Below are positions 26,231 to 34,054 of a stretch of 64,000 nt of DNA, in pieces. Under the pieces are notes generated by a model. The model was not told the DNA's origin and did no database searches. It was given only the letters and a program-made list of their open reading frames with translations. Position 1 is the stretch's first letter; the number at the start of each line of letters is the position of its first letter. The stretch is taken from positions 3,410,001-3,474,000 of the forward strand of contig NZ_JASGJZ010000001.1 in the NCBI RefSeq assembly GCF_047601025.1. Reading direction: 5' to 3'. The position numbers and the translations under genes are program-made. This DNA is from Pseudorhodoferax sp047601025. GTDB lineage: Bacteria; Pseudomonadota; Gammaproteobacteria; Burkholderiales; Burkholderiaceae_C.

Positions 26231-26673
26231 ACATCGACGTCAAGATCCTCGATCCGCGCATGGCCGGCCAGCTGCCGGCCTACGCCACCCCCGGCAGCGC
26301 CGGCCTGGACCTGCGCGCCTGCCTGGACGCGCCGCTGCCGCTGGCGCCGGGCGCGTGGCAGCTGGTGCCCACCGGCATCGCCATCCACCTGGCCGACCCC
26401 GGCTACGCGGCGCTGATCCTGCCGCGCTCGGGCCTGGGCCACAAGCACGGCATCGTGCTCGGCAACCTGGTCGGCCTGATCGACAGCGACTACCAGGGCC
26501 AGCTGATGGTCAGCGCCTGGAACCGCAGCGCCACCGCCTACACCGTGCAGCCGATGGAGCGCATCGCGCAGCTGGTCGTGGTGCCGGTGGTGCAGGCACG
26601 CTTCAACGTCGTGCAGGAATTCGAGGCCTCGGCCCGCGGCGCCGGCGGCTACGGTTCGACCGGGACGGCTTGA
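26227..26673 (+). CDS. dut: dUTP diphosphatase
   Basis: This 148-residue trimeric dUTPase converts dUTP to dUMP. All five motifs are recognisable: PGSAGLDLRA, LILPRSGLGHKHG, GNLVGLIDSDYQG, ERIAQLVVVP and the C-terminal P-loop-like RGAGGYGSTG. It overlaps the preceding membrane protein gene. Its TGA stop is the first triplet of a dispersed repeat (26671-26881). Confidence 0.95.
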   Translation: MNIDVKILDPRMAGQLPAYATPGSAGLDLRACLDAPLPLAPGAWQLVPTGIAIHLADPGYAALILPRSGLGHKHGIVLGNLVGLIDSDYQGQLMVSAWNRSATAYTVQPMERIAQLVVVPVVQARFNVVQEFEASARGAGGYGSTGTA

Positions 26674-26881
26674 GAAGGGGTGAACGAACCGCTCACACCC
26701 ACGCGCGGCCCGATGACCGCCTGCTTCTCGCATCACGCGTGCTCCCAGGGTCTCGCCCTGTGGGCCGGGATGCGCCAGGCCGCATGCGGGCGTTGCAGTC
26801 CTTGCCCTGGCACCCGCCAGGGCGGCGGCCTGCGGCCCGCCGCACCCCGTCGTGGGTGCGATCGATTCATTCACACCTTCT
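26671..26881 (+). repeat. Dispersed repeat copy A with terminal inverted repeats, starting at the dut stop codon
   Basis: This roughly 210-bp element is bounded by GAAGGGGTGAACGAA (26674-26688) and TTCATTCACACCTTC (26866-26880), which are near-perfect inverted repeats. Its inner part, 26783-26834, matches 36961-37012 of copy B at 47 of 52 bases by eye. The element begins TGA, which is the stop codon of dut. It encodes nothing convincing and ends just before the slyD stop. It looks like a MITE/REP-type non-autonomous element. Confidence 0.75.
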
Positions 26882-26891
26882 AGCGCCGGGC

Positions 26892-27416
26892 TCAGTGCCG
26901 CGTGTCGCTGCCGGGCGCCGGCAGCTGCACCGTGAAGAAGCCGGTGCCCGCCGTGCCGCGGCCGACCTCTTCCTCGGTGGCCTCGCGCACGGCGTTGACG
27001 GTCAGCGCCAGCCGCAGCGCGATGCCGGCCAGCGGATGGTTGCCGTCCAGCACCACGTGTTCGGGATAGATCTCGGTCACGGTGTACAGGCGGTCGCGCG
27101 GCATGCCGGCCGACAGGCCTTCGGGCAGGGCCGTGCCCTCGAAGCTCATGCCTTCCTCCAGCGCGTCCGGGAACCTGGCGCGCGGCTCCAGGAAGATCAA
27201 CTCCTCGTCGAAATCGCCGAACGCGTCCTCGGGTTCCAGGTGCAGGTGCAGCGTGTCGCCGGCGACATGGCCCTGCAGCGCCTCCTCGATCCTGGCCAGC
27301 AGGTCGTTGCCGCCGACCAGGAATTCCACGGGGTCGCTGAGCACGTCGAGGTCCTCGCCGAGCGTGTCCTTCAAGGTCCAGGTCAGCGCCACGACGCAGT
27401 GGGGGGTGATTTCCAT
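26892..27416 (-). CDS. FKBP-type peptidyl-prolyl isomerase, SlyD-like
   Basis: This 174-residue protein has the split FKBP domain of SlyD with an inserted flap domain. Blocks include VEFLVGGNDLLARIEEALQG, the acidic EPEDAFGDFDEELIF and LDGNHPLAGIALRL, the last typical of SlyD. The long His/Cys-rich metal-binding tail of E. coli SlyD is absent; only DTRH remains. It is convergent with dut across repeat copy A and is divergent from the oxygenase gene. Confidence 0.88.
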   Translation of the reverse strand: MEITPHCVVALTWTLKDTLGEDLDVLSDPVEFLVGGNDLLARIEEALQGHVAGDTLHLHLEPEDAFGDFDEELIFLEPRARFPDALEEGMSFEGTALPEGLSAGMPRDRLYTVTEIYPEHVVLDGNHPLAGIALRLALTVNAVREATEEEVGRGTAGTGFFTVQLPAPGSDTRH

Positions 27417-27480
27417 GGAAGAATTGTCGCAGCTTCGCCCCGCCGCCCCCGCGCGGGGCGAAGCCGTTTGAGAGAGCCCG

Positions 27481-28602
27481 ATGGACATCCACGAACCCTT
27501 GCCGCTGCTGGGCGGCCTGACGCCCGAGCGCTTCATGCGGCGCCACTGGCAGAAGAAGCCGCTGCTGGTGCGCGGCGCGATCCCGGGCTTCGCGCCGCTG
27601 CTGGACCGCGCCGGATTGTTCGCGCTGGCCGGGCGCGAGGAGGTGGAGTCGCGGCTGGTGCAGCACGGCGCCAAGGGCTGGACGCTGCGCCACGGCCCGT
27701 TCGCGCGCCGTGCGCTGCCGCCGCTGTCGCGCCGCGCATGGTCGCTGCTGGTGCAGGGCGTGGACCTGCACCACGACGCCGTGCACGCGCTGCTGCAGTC
27801 GTTCCGCTTCGTGCCCGACGCGCGGCTGGACGACGTGATGATCAGCTACGCCAGCGACGGCGGCGGCGTCGGGCCGCATTTCGACAGCTACGACGTGTTC
27901 CTGCTGCAGGCCCACGGCCGGCGCCGCTGGCGCATCGGCCGCCAGCGCGACCTGCGGTTGCAGGAAGACGTGCCGCTGCGGATCCTGGCGGACTTCGCGC
28001 CCGAGCAGGAATACGTGCTGGAGCCCGGCGACATGCTGTACCTGCCGCCGCGGTATGCGCACGACGGCGTGGCGCTGGGCGAGTGCATGACCTATTCCAT
28101 CGGCTTTCGGGCGCCGGCCGACGGCGGCATCGCGCGCGAACTGCTGCAGCGCCTGGCCGACACCGCGGAAGACGGCCTCGGCGCCGCGCTGTACCGCGAT
28201 CCGGGCCAGCTGGCGACGGCCGAGCCGGCCCGTGTGCCCGGCGCGATGGCGGCTTTCGCCGGCCGGGCGCTGCGCCGGCTGCTGGACGATCCGGCGGCGC
28301 TGGACTGCGCGCTCGGCGAGATCCTCAGCGAGCCCAAGCCACAGGTCTGGTTCGGCGAAGGCGGGGACCTGCCGGACGGTGCCGGCGTCGCGCTGGACCG
28401 GCGCAGCCGCATGCTGTACGACGCCGGCCGCATCTACCTGAACGGCGAGAGCTGGTGCGCCGCCGGCCGCGACGCGCGGCTGATGCAGCGGCTGGCCGAC
28501 GCGCGCCGCCTGAGCGCGCGCGAGGTCGCGGCGGCCAGCGCGGCCGCACGCGCGCTGCTGGCGCAGTGGTGCGAGGACGGTTGGCTGCAGGCGCAGCCAT
28601 GA
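27481..28602 (+). CDS. JmjC/cupin-type 2-oxoglutarate oxygenase (YcfD/RoxA-like ribosomal oxygenase)
   Basis: This 373-residue protein has a cupin fold in its first two thirds and a winged-helix-like C-terminal part. The iron motif H-x-D is seen in GVGPHFDSYDVFLLQAHG (about residues 125-142), and the distal His in YLPPRYAHDGVALGE. The start GLTPERFMRRHWQKKPLLVR is typical of YcfD, which hydroxylates an arginine of ribosomal protein uL16. GAGAGA precedes the ATG. Confidence 0.87.
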   Translation: MDIHEPLPLLGGLTPERFMRRHWQKKPLLVRGAIPGFAPLLDRAGLFALAGREEVESRLVQHGAKGWTLRHGPFARRALPPLSRRAWSLLVQGVDLHHDAVHALLQSFRFVPDARLDDVMISYASDGGGVGPHFDSYDVFLLQAHGRRRWRIGRQRDLRLQEDVPLRILADFAPEQEYVLEPGDMLYLPPRYAHDGVALGECMTYSIGFRAPADGGIARELLQRLADTAEDGLGAALYRDPGQLATAEPARVPGAMAAFAGRALRRLLDDPAALDCALGEILSEPKPQVWFGEGGDLPDGAGVALDRRSRMLYDAGRIYLNGESWCAAGRDARLMQRLADARRLSAREVAAASAAARALLAQWCEDGWLQAQP

Positions 28603-28668
28603 CGCGGCCCAGAGCCTGCGAGAACTGACAGGCTACGGGTTAACACTAGGTTACAGGCCGCGGCATCC

Positions 28669-28674
28669 TATAAT
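28669..28674 (+). promoter_or_regulatory. Putative -10 box for the Ala-rich lipoprotein gene
   Basis: A perfect TATAAT followed by CGCGCG gives a leader of about 110 bases before the ATG at 28789. A similar TACAATCGCGCG precedes parE at 34041. The -35 region is poor. Confidence 0.45.
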
Positions 28675-28788
28675 CGCGCGTTGGGCTGGAAGCGCCCTCG
28701 TGCGTTCCACTCATCGGCCGCGCCCGAGTGCGGGCCCGTCTTCAGGACTCGTTCTACTCTGAACAGAACAAAGCAAAGGATCTTGGTC

Positions 28789-29145
28789 ATGAACAAATCG
28801 CTCGTATTGGTCGCGTTGGTGTCTGCCGTGGCGCTGTCTGCCTGCGGCAAGAAGGAAGAGCCGGCGCCCGCGCCCGCTCCGGCCGTCGAGGCACCTGCGC
28901 CCGCTCCCGCACCGGCGCCCGAAGTTGCCGCTCCGGCGGCCGAAGCGGCTGCTTCCGCCGCTGCCGACGCAGCTTCCGCTGCCAACTCCGCCGCAGCCGC
29001 CGTCGGCAATGCCACCGAGGCCGCCAAGGACGCCGCTGCCGCAGCCGTGAGCAATGCGACCGAAGCCGCCAAGGATGCCGCCAACGCCGCCGTCGACGCC
29101 GCCAAGGCCGCGGCCGATGCCGCCAAGGACGCTGCCAAGAAGTAA
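28789..29145 (+). CDS. Ala/Pro-rich lipoprotein with helical repeats
   Basis: This 118-residue protein has a type II signal peptide with lipobox LSAC (Cys about residue 19). A Pro-Ala-rich stretch (to about 48) follows, then an Ala-rich region of repeats built on NATEAAKDAA and AVDAAKAAADAAKDAA. The repeats should form a long amphipathic helix of the Lpp-like or LEA-like kind, with Lys and Glu/Asp on one face. AAAGGA precedes the ATG. It has its own -10 box and a strong terminator, so it is a monocistronic and probably highly expressed envelope protein. The function is unknown. Confidence 0.8.
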   Translation: MNKSLVLVALVSAVALSACGKKEEPAPAPAPAVEAPAPAPAPAPEVAAPAAEAAASAAADAASAANSAAAAVGNATEAAKDAAAAAVSNATEAAKDAANAAVDAAKAAADAAKDAAKK

Positions 29146-29168
29146 GCCTGCCCGGCAGGCCCGCGAAG

Positions 29169-29192
29169 AAGCCACCGCGAGGTGGCTTTTTT
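29169..29192 (+). terminator. Intrinsic terminator after the Ala-rich lipoprotein
   Basis: AAGCCACC and GGTGGCTT form an 8-bp stem with a GCGA tetraloop, followed at once by a run of six T. This is a classic Rho-independent terminator. Confidence 0.9.
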
Positions 29193-29197
29193 ATTGG

Positions 29198-29980
29198 CTA
29201 GACGACGCCGATCCAGGGCGTGCCGGTCAGCGGGTCCGCCACGCCCAGCTCCAGCCCGGCGCAGCCGCTGCCGGCCGCGAGTGCGGCCAGGGCCAATTCG
29301 GGCCGGTTGTTCTGCTGGCTCAGGTGGGCGGCCACGACGTGCTGCAGGCCCTGGCCAGCCAGGGCCGCGGCGATGCCGGCTGCCAGCGGATTGGCCAGGT
29401 GGCCGAGTGCGCCGCCGACGCGACGCTTGAGGAACCAGGGGTAGGACGAGGCGGCCAGCAGGTCCGGGTCGTGGTTGCACTCCAGCAGCATGGTCCGGCA
29501 GCCGGCCAGCTGTTCCAGCACGTGCGGCGTCGCGTGGCCCAGGTCGGTCAGCACGCCCAGGCAGCGGGCGCCGTCGGACAGCCGCAGCTGCAGCGGCTCG
29601 CGCGCGTCGTGCGGCACGGTGAACGGGCGCAGCTGCAGCGCGCCGAGCGCGATGGCTTCGCCGTCGCGCGCCAGGCGCAGCAGGCCGTCCAGGTCCGGCG
29701 CGCCGATGGCCAGCCAGGTGCCGTGGCTCATCCACGTCGGGATGCGGTGGCGCAGCGCGATCTTGCAGGCGCTGCCGATGTGGTCGCTGTGTTCGTGCGT
29801 GACGAAGATGCCGTCCAGGTCGCCGATGTCCAGGCCGGCTTCGCCCAGGCGCCGCGCCAGCTCGCGCGGCCCCAGGCCGCAGTCGATCAGCAGGCGGCTG
29901 GGCTTGCGGCCGCCGTCGCCGGCCTCGACCACGGTGGCATTGCCCGTGCTGCCGCTGCCCAGGTTGCGAAAGCGCAGCAA
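29198..29980 (-). CDS. Metallo-beta-lactamase-fold hydrolase (YycJ/WalJ-like)
   Basis: The protein is about 260 residues from a TTG at 29980. The MBL metal motif is FVTHEHSDHIGSA (H-x-H-x-D-H), with further ligands around LTDLGHATPH and LLECNHDPDLL. The opening RFRNLGSGSTGNATVV is typical of YycJ-like proteins. The first codon is uncertain: an in-frame CTG at 29997 also precedes the family start, and there is no ATG. It follows bamC closely on the same strand, an arrangement common in Burkholderiales. Confidence 0.83.
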   Translation of the reverse strand: MLRFRNLGSGSTGNATVVEAGDGGRKPSRLLIDCGLGPRELARRLGEAGLDIGDLDGIFVTHEHSDHIGSACKIALRHRIPTWMSHGTWLAIGAPDLDGLLRLARDGEAIALGALQLRPFTVPHDAREPLQLRLSDGARCLGVLTDLGHATPHVLEQLAGCRTMLLECNHDPDLLAASSYPWFLKRRVGGALGHLANPLAAGIAAALAGQGLQHVVAAHLSQQNNRPELALAALAAGSGCAGLELGVADPLTGTPWIGVV

Positions 29981-29994
29981 GGGCGCGGCGCCTT

Positions 29995-31083
29995 TCAGCG
30001 CAGGTCGTCGGCGAGGACCTTGACGATGCGCTGGGCGTTCGCCGATGCCTCGGGCGCGCCGTTGGTGTTCAGCACCGACACCGTGCTGGCGTTGCCCTGG
30101 CTGCGCACCGCGATGCGGTACTTGATCGGCGGCTCGGCCTGCGCGTTGCGCCCGAACAGCTTGCCGAAGAAGCCCGGCTCGGCCTTGTCCGGATTCGGGG
30201 CGACGTAGCGCACGAAGTACACGCCCTGGCTGCGGTCGCGGTCCTCGACCGTGAAGCCGGTGCGGTCCAGCGCCAGGCCGACGCGGCGCCAGGCGCGGTC
30301 GAAGCCGTCGTCCATCTGCACCACGGGCTGGCCGTCGACCGTGGCGATGCGCGTGGTCGAGCGCACCGCGGACTCCGACGCCGCGGCGGCCTTGACCTGC
30401 TCGTCGGTGGCGCCGAGCTTGACCATCAGCCGTCGCAGGAATTCGGCCTCCAGTTCGGGATCGACGGCGCGCGGCTGCCAGACCGTGCGGTCGCGCTCCT
30501 GGCTGTCGGGGTAGACCTCGACCATGCCGCGGTGGCTGATGAAGATCTCGCTGCCGGTGGCGGTGCGCTCGATGCGGGTGCGGAAGCGGTCGCGCTCGCC
30601 GGTGGAGTAGAACGAGTCCAGCACCTTGCCCAGCGTGTTGCGGATGAAGTCCTGCGGCAGCTTGGCGCGGTTCTCGGCCCAGTCGGTCTCCATGATGCCC
30701 AGGTTGGGCTGGTCCGTCGTCAGCAGGAAACCGTTCTCCTGCCAGAAGTCGCGCACCGTCTCCCACATCTTCTCGTCGGGCGCGCGGTCGACGACCAGCC
30801 AGCGCTGGTTGCCGTCGCGCTCGATGCGCACCGCGCCGAGCTGGCTGGCGGCCACCGGCATGCCGGCGCGCTGGGGCTGGGCCGCGGCCATCGCGTTGGC
30901 CGAGACGGTGCTGCCGGGCACCACGTAGCGGCTGTCGCGGCTGAGCTGCGTCAGGTCGGGCGGGACTTCCAGCGTCGGGGCCTTGCCGGCGCTCTTGTAG
31001 TCGATCTTGGTGTTTTCGAGCACCGAGCAGGCGCCCAGCGACAGGGACAGCGCGAGCAGCGCCAGACGAACGGGAGGATTCAC
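29995..31083 (-). CDS. bamC: Outer membrane assembly lipoprotein BamC (NlpB)
   Basis: This 362-residue lipoprotein has a signal peptide ending in the lipobox LGAC (Cys about 19). The conserved unstructured start IDYKSAGKAPTLEVPPDL, which binds BamD in E. coli, follows. Two helix-grip domains come next (about 80-200 and 235-360). BamC is an accessory part of the BAM complex that inserts beta-barrel proteins. It lies 34 bp after dapA, in the usual dapA-bamC order. Confidence 0.92.
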   Translation of the reverse strand: MNPPVRLALLALSLSLGACSVLENTKIDYKSAGKAPTLEVPPDLTQLSRDSRYVVPGSTVSANAMAAAQPQRAGMPVAASQLGAVRIERDGNQRWLVVDRAPDEKMWETVRDFWQENGFLLTTDQPNLGIMETDWAENRAKLPQDFIRNTLGKVLDSFYSTGERDRFRTRIERTATGSEIFISHRGMVEVYPDSQERDRTVWQPRAVDPELEAEFLRRLMVKLGATDEQVKAAAASESAVRSTTRIATVDGQPVVQMDDGFDRAWRRVGLALDRTGFTVEDRDRSQGVYFVRYVAPNPDKAEPGFFGKLFGRNAQAEPPIKYRIAVRSQGNASTVSVLNTNGAPEASANAQRIVKVLADDLR

Positions 31084-31117
31084 GTGCAGGGATTCCTGAT
31101 GAAAGACCGGCCGCGGC

Positions 31118-32002
31118 TCAGAGCAGGCCGCTGGCGCGCAGCGCGGCTTCGACCGCGCCTTCGTTGTGGGAGCCCAGGGGCGTCATCGGCAGGCGCATGG
31201 TGCCGCCGCACAGGCCCATGCGGGCCATGGCCCACTTCAGCGGGATCGGGTTGGCTTCGATGAACAGCTGCTTGTGCACCGGCAGCAGCCGGCGCTGGAT
31301 CTCCATGGCGCCGCGCGCGTCGCCGGCGATCGCGGCCACGCACAGCTGGTGCATCAGCCGCGGCGCGATGTTGGCCGTCACGCTGACGTTGCCCTGGCCG
31401 CCGCACAGCATCAGCGCCACGGCCGTCGGGTCGTCGCCGGAATAGACCGCGAAGCCGGGGGGCAGGTCGCGGATCAGCCACTGCGCGCGCTCGATGTTGC
31501 CGGTGGCTTCCTTGATGCCGACGATGCCGGGCACCTGGGCCAGGCGCAGCACGGTGTCGTGCTGCAGATCGGCCACCGTGCGGCCCGGCACGTTGTACAG
31601 CACCATCGGCAGGTCGCCGACGGCCTCGGCGATGGCCTTGAAGTGCCGGTACTGGCCTTCCTGCGTGGGCTTGTTGTAGTAGGGCACGACCTGCAGCTGG
31701 CAGTCGGCGCCGACCTTCTTGGCGAAGCGCGTCAGCTCGATGGCCTCGGCCGTGGAGTTGGCGCCGCAGCCGGCCATGATGGGCACGCGGCCCGCCGCCT
31801 GCTCGACCGAGACGCGGATGATCTCGCAATGCTCCTCGACGCTGACGGTGGGCGATTCGCCGGTGGTGCCGACCACGCCGATGCAGTCCGTGCCTTCGGC
31901 GACGTGCCAGTCGATCAGCTTGCGCAGCGTCGGGTAGTCGACGCTGCCGTCCTCGTGCATCGGCGTCACGAGGGCCACGATGCTGCCGGTAATGGTGGTC
32001 AT
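31118..32002 (-). CDS. dapA: 4-hydroxy-tetrahydrodipicolinate synthase
   Basis: This 294-residue lyase makes the first committed intermediate of lysine and diaminopimelate synthesis from pyruvate and aspartate semialdehyde. GVVGTTGESPT, VVPYYNKPTQEG (Tyr) and IVGIKEATGNIERA (Schiff-base Lys) are intact. The ATG at 32002 (MTTITGSIVALVTPM) matches relatives; the frame extends ten codons further without support. Confidence 0.95.
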   Translation of the reverse strand: MTTITGSIVALVTPMHEDGSVDYPTLRKLIDWHVAEGTDCIGVVGTTGESPTVSVEEHCEIIRVSVEQAAGRVPIMAGCGANSTAEAIELTRFAKKVGADCQLQVVPYYNKPTQEGQYRHFKAIAEAVGDLPMVLYNVPGRTVADLQHDTVLRLAQVPGIVGIKEATGNIERAQWLIRDLPPGFAVYSGDDPTAVALMLCGGQGNVSVTANIAPRLMHQLCVAAIAGDARGAMEIQRRLLPVHKQLFIEANPIPLKWAMARMGLCGGTMRLPMTPLGSHNEGAVEAALRASGLL

Positions 32003-32062
32003 GCCGTATGTCCGGAACCGAAAAACGCGCATTCTACCCAGCGGGCCTGGCGGCGAAGGTGT

Positions 32063-32641
32063 TCAGAGCCGGTGCCGCGGCGGGCGTTCCGAGGGTGTTG
32101 CGCGCACGGCCGCGAGGCGCTGGACGAAGCGCTCGGGCGCCTCCAGGAAGCCGTCCTCGTAGGCCACCACGCGCAGGCCCGCCGCGGCCTGCAGCAGCTC
32201 GCCCGGGCGCAGCAGGAATTCCGGCCGCGACGGCCGGCCGACCGTCTCGTTGCCCTGGGCGAAGGTCTCGTACAGCAGCGCCCCGCCGGGCGCCACCGCG
32301 GCCACCGCGTCGGGCAGGCGCGGCCGCCACAGGTAGTTGGTGACGACTACCGCGTCGAAGCACCGGCCGGCCAGCGGCCAGGGGCCGTCCTCGAGCTCGG
32401 CCTGCAGCACCTCGGCGCCGGCCGCGGCCAGCGGCGCCAGGCTGGCCAGGGCCTCGGGCGAGCGGTCCACTGCAGTGACGTGCAAGCCGAGGCCATGCAG
32501 CCAGTAGGCATGCCGGCCCGTGCCGCAGGCCAGGTCCAGCACCCGGCCACCGGGCGGGATCAGGTTCGCCCAGCGCTGCACCCAGGCCGACGGCGCCGGC
32601 AGCGACGCGGGCGGGCGGACGCCGCTCAAAAGCAGGCCCAC
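32063..32641 (-). CDS. Class I SAM-dependent methyltransferase
   Basis: This 192-residue protein has the SAM-binding motif VLDLACGTGRHAYWL (about 34-48). Motif II follows with an acidic residue in HVTAVDRSPEAL, and the later motif DAVVVTNYLWRPRL. These resemble TehB/UbiE-like small methyltransferases of unknown substrate. The start overlaps the end of the small membrane protein gene by 16 bases, so it belongs to the MFS operon. Confidence 0.82.
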   Translation of the reverse strand: MGLLLSGVRPPASLPAPSAWVQRWANLIPPGGRVLDLACGTGRHAYWLHGLGLHVTAVDRSPEALASLAPLAAAGAEVLQAELEDGPWPLAGRCFDAVVVTNYLWRPRLPDAVAAVAPGGALLYETFAQGNETVGRPSRPEFLLRPGELLQAAAGLRVVAYEDGFLEAPERFVQRLAAVRATPSERPPRHRL

Positions 32642-32751
32642 AGCTGGTTCGCGAGGTCGACCATGAAGTCGGGCCGCAGGTACAGCGCGAACACGCCGGC
32701 CAGCGCCGCCAGCGCGGCGGCCCAGGCGAGGAGGCGCGCCGTCCTGCTCAT
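32626..32751 (-). CDS. Small single-helix membrane protein (41 residues)
   Basis: MSRTARLLAWAAALAALAGV starts a hydrophobic helix; the tail YLRPDFMVDLANQLWACF is amphipathic with a terminal Cys-Phe. The ATG overlaps the MFS stop (ATGA), and the stop falls inside the methyltransferase start region. This tight coupling on both sides supports a real gene. I recall similar small proteins next to MFS/methyltransferase genes in Burkholderiales but cannot name a function. Confidence 0.6.
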   Translation of the reverse strand: MSRTARLLAWAAALAALAGVFALYLRPDFMVDLANQLWACF

Positions 32752-33968
32752 GTGGCCTTCAGCGCCGGGCCGCGCGGGATCGCGGCTTCCTTGACGGGCA
32801 GGTTCACCAGGCCGGCGAACACCCCGAGCGCGATCGTGATCATCCAGACCACGTCGTAGCTGCCGGTGCGGTCGTACAGGTAGCCGCCCAGCCAGACGCC
32901 CAGGAACGAGCCGATCTGGTGCGAGAAGAACACGAAGCCGCCCAGCATCGACAGGTGCGCCACGCCGAAGATCGAAGCCACGGCGGCCGTGGTCGGCGGC
33001 ACGGTGGACAGCCACAGCAGCCCCATGGCGGCGGCGAAGGCGTAGACGCTCCACGGCGTCAGCGGCGCCAGCAGGAACAGCGCGATCACCACGGCGCGCG
33101 CGAAATAGATGAAGGACAGGATGCTCTTCTTGGGCATGCGCTGGCCCAGGCTGCCGGCGGCGTAGGTGCCGAACACGTTGAACAGGCCGACCAGGGCCAG
33201 CGCGGTGCTGGCCACCTGGGGCGCCAGGCCGTGGTCCTTCAGGTAGCTGGGCAGGTGCACGCCGATGAACACCACCTGGAAGCCGCAGACGAAGTAGCCG
33301 GCCATCAGCAGCTGGAAGCTGCGGTAGCGGAAGGCCTCGGCCAGCGCCTGGGCGACGGTCTGCTCGCGCCGGACCGGCGCGCTGCCGGAAAAGCCCGGCT
33401 CGCGCAGCAGGAAGGCCAGCGGCACGATGACCAGCACCGCGGCGCCCAGCACCACCAGCGCCTGCTGCCAGCCGAAGCGCTGGATCAGCCAGCCTTCCAC
33501 CGGCACCATCAGGAACTGGCCGAACGAGCCCGCCGCGGCGGCGATGCCCATGGCCCAGGAGCGCTTCTCGGCCGGCACGTTGCGGCCGATCACGCCGAAG
33601 ATCACCGCGTAGGTGGTGCCGGCCTGGGCCATGCCGATCATCACGCCGGCCGACAGCGCGAACAGCAGCGGCGTGGCCGCATGCGCCATGCCGAACAGCC
33701 CCAGCGCGTACAGCAGCGTGCAGACCAGCAGCACGCGGAACGCGCCGAAGCGGTCAGCCGCCATGCCGGCGAAGATGCCGGCCAGGCCCCAGGCGATGTT
33801 CTGGATCGCGATGGCCAGCGCGAAGCTCTCGCGCGTCCAGCCCTGGTCCTGCGTGATCGGCTGCAGCCACAGGCCGAAGCCGTGGCGCACGCCCATCGAC
33901 AGCGTGACCACGAGGCCGCCGCAGAGCAGGATGCGGGCCAGCGGCAGTGTCTTCGTCGTTGTCGTCAT
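32748..33968 (-). CDS. MFS transporter
   Basis: This 406-residue carrier has about twelve membrane segments. Motif-A-like GMAADRFGAFRVLLV follows the second helix, and LGQRMPKKSILSFIY is the equivalent in the second half. RHGFGLWLQPITQDQGW near the N-terminus is typical of a subfamily of monocarboxylate/oxalate-like MFS carriers (OFA-related); the substrate is unknown. It is divergent from parE and leads a three-gene overlap chain with the small membrane protein and the methyltransferase. Confidence 0.87.
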   Translation of the reverse strand: MTTTTKTLPLARILLCGGLVVTLSMGVRHGFGLWLQPITQDQGWTRESFALAIAIQNIAWGLAGIFAGMAADRFGAFRVLLVCTLLYALGLFGMAHAATPLLFALSAGVMIGMAQAGTTYAVIFGVIGRNVPAEKRSWAMGIAAAAGSFGQFLMVPVEGWLIQRFGWQQALVVLGAAVLVIVPLAFLLREPGFSGSAPVRREQTVAQALAEAFRYRSFQLLMAGYFVCGFQVVFIGVHLPSYLKDHGLAPQVASTALALVGLFNVFGTYAAGSLGQRMPKKSILSFIYFARAVVIALFLLAPLTPWSVYAFAAAMGLLWLSTVPPTTAAVASIFGVAHLSMLGGFVFFSHQIGSFLGVWLGGYLYDRTGSYDVVWMITIALGVFAGLVNLPVKEAAIPRGPALKAT

Positions 33969-34040
33969 GGCCGCGAACTGTAGTGACTTCGGGCCGACCG
34001 CGCTGGCGGCGGGGCGGACCTGTCTTTAAAACCAGCCCTC

Positions 34041-34046
34041 TACAAT
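34041..34046 (+). promoter_or_regulatory. Putative -10 box for parE, implying a very short leader
   Basis: TACAAT ends only 8 bases before the parE ATG. If used, transcription would start at or within a few bases of the start codon, giving a nearly leaderless mRNA. No ribosome site is visible before the ATG, which agrees. Confidence 0.4.
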
Positions 34047-34054
34047 CGCGCGCC

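Noticed and set aside
26680..26883. A 67-residue ORF between dut and slyD
   Set aside because: It lies wholly inside repeat copy A and ends with its inverted arm; the equivalent frame is not kept in copy B.
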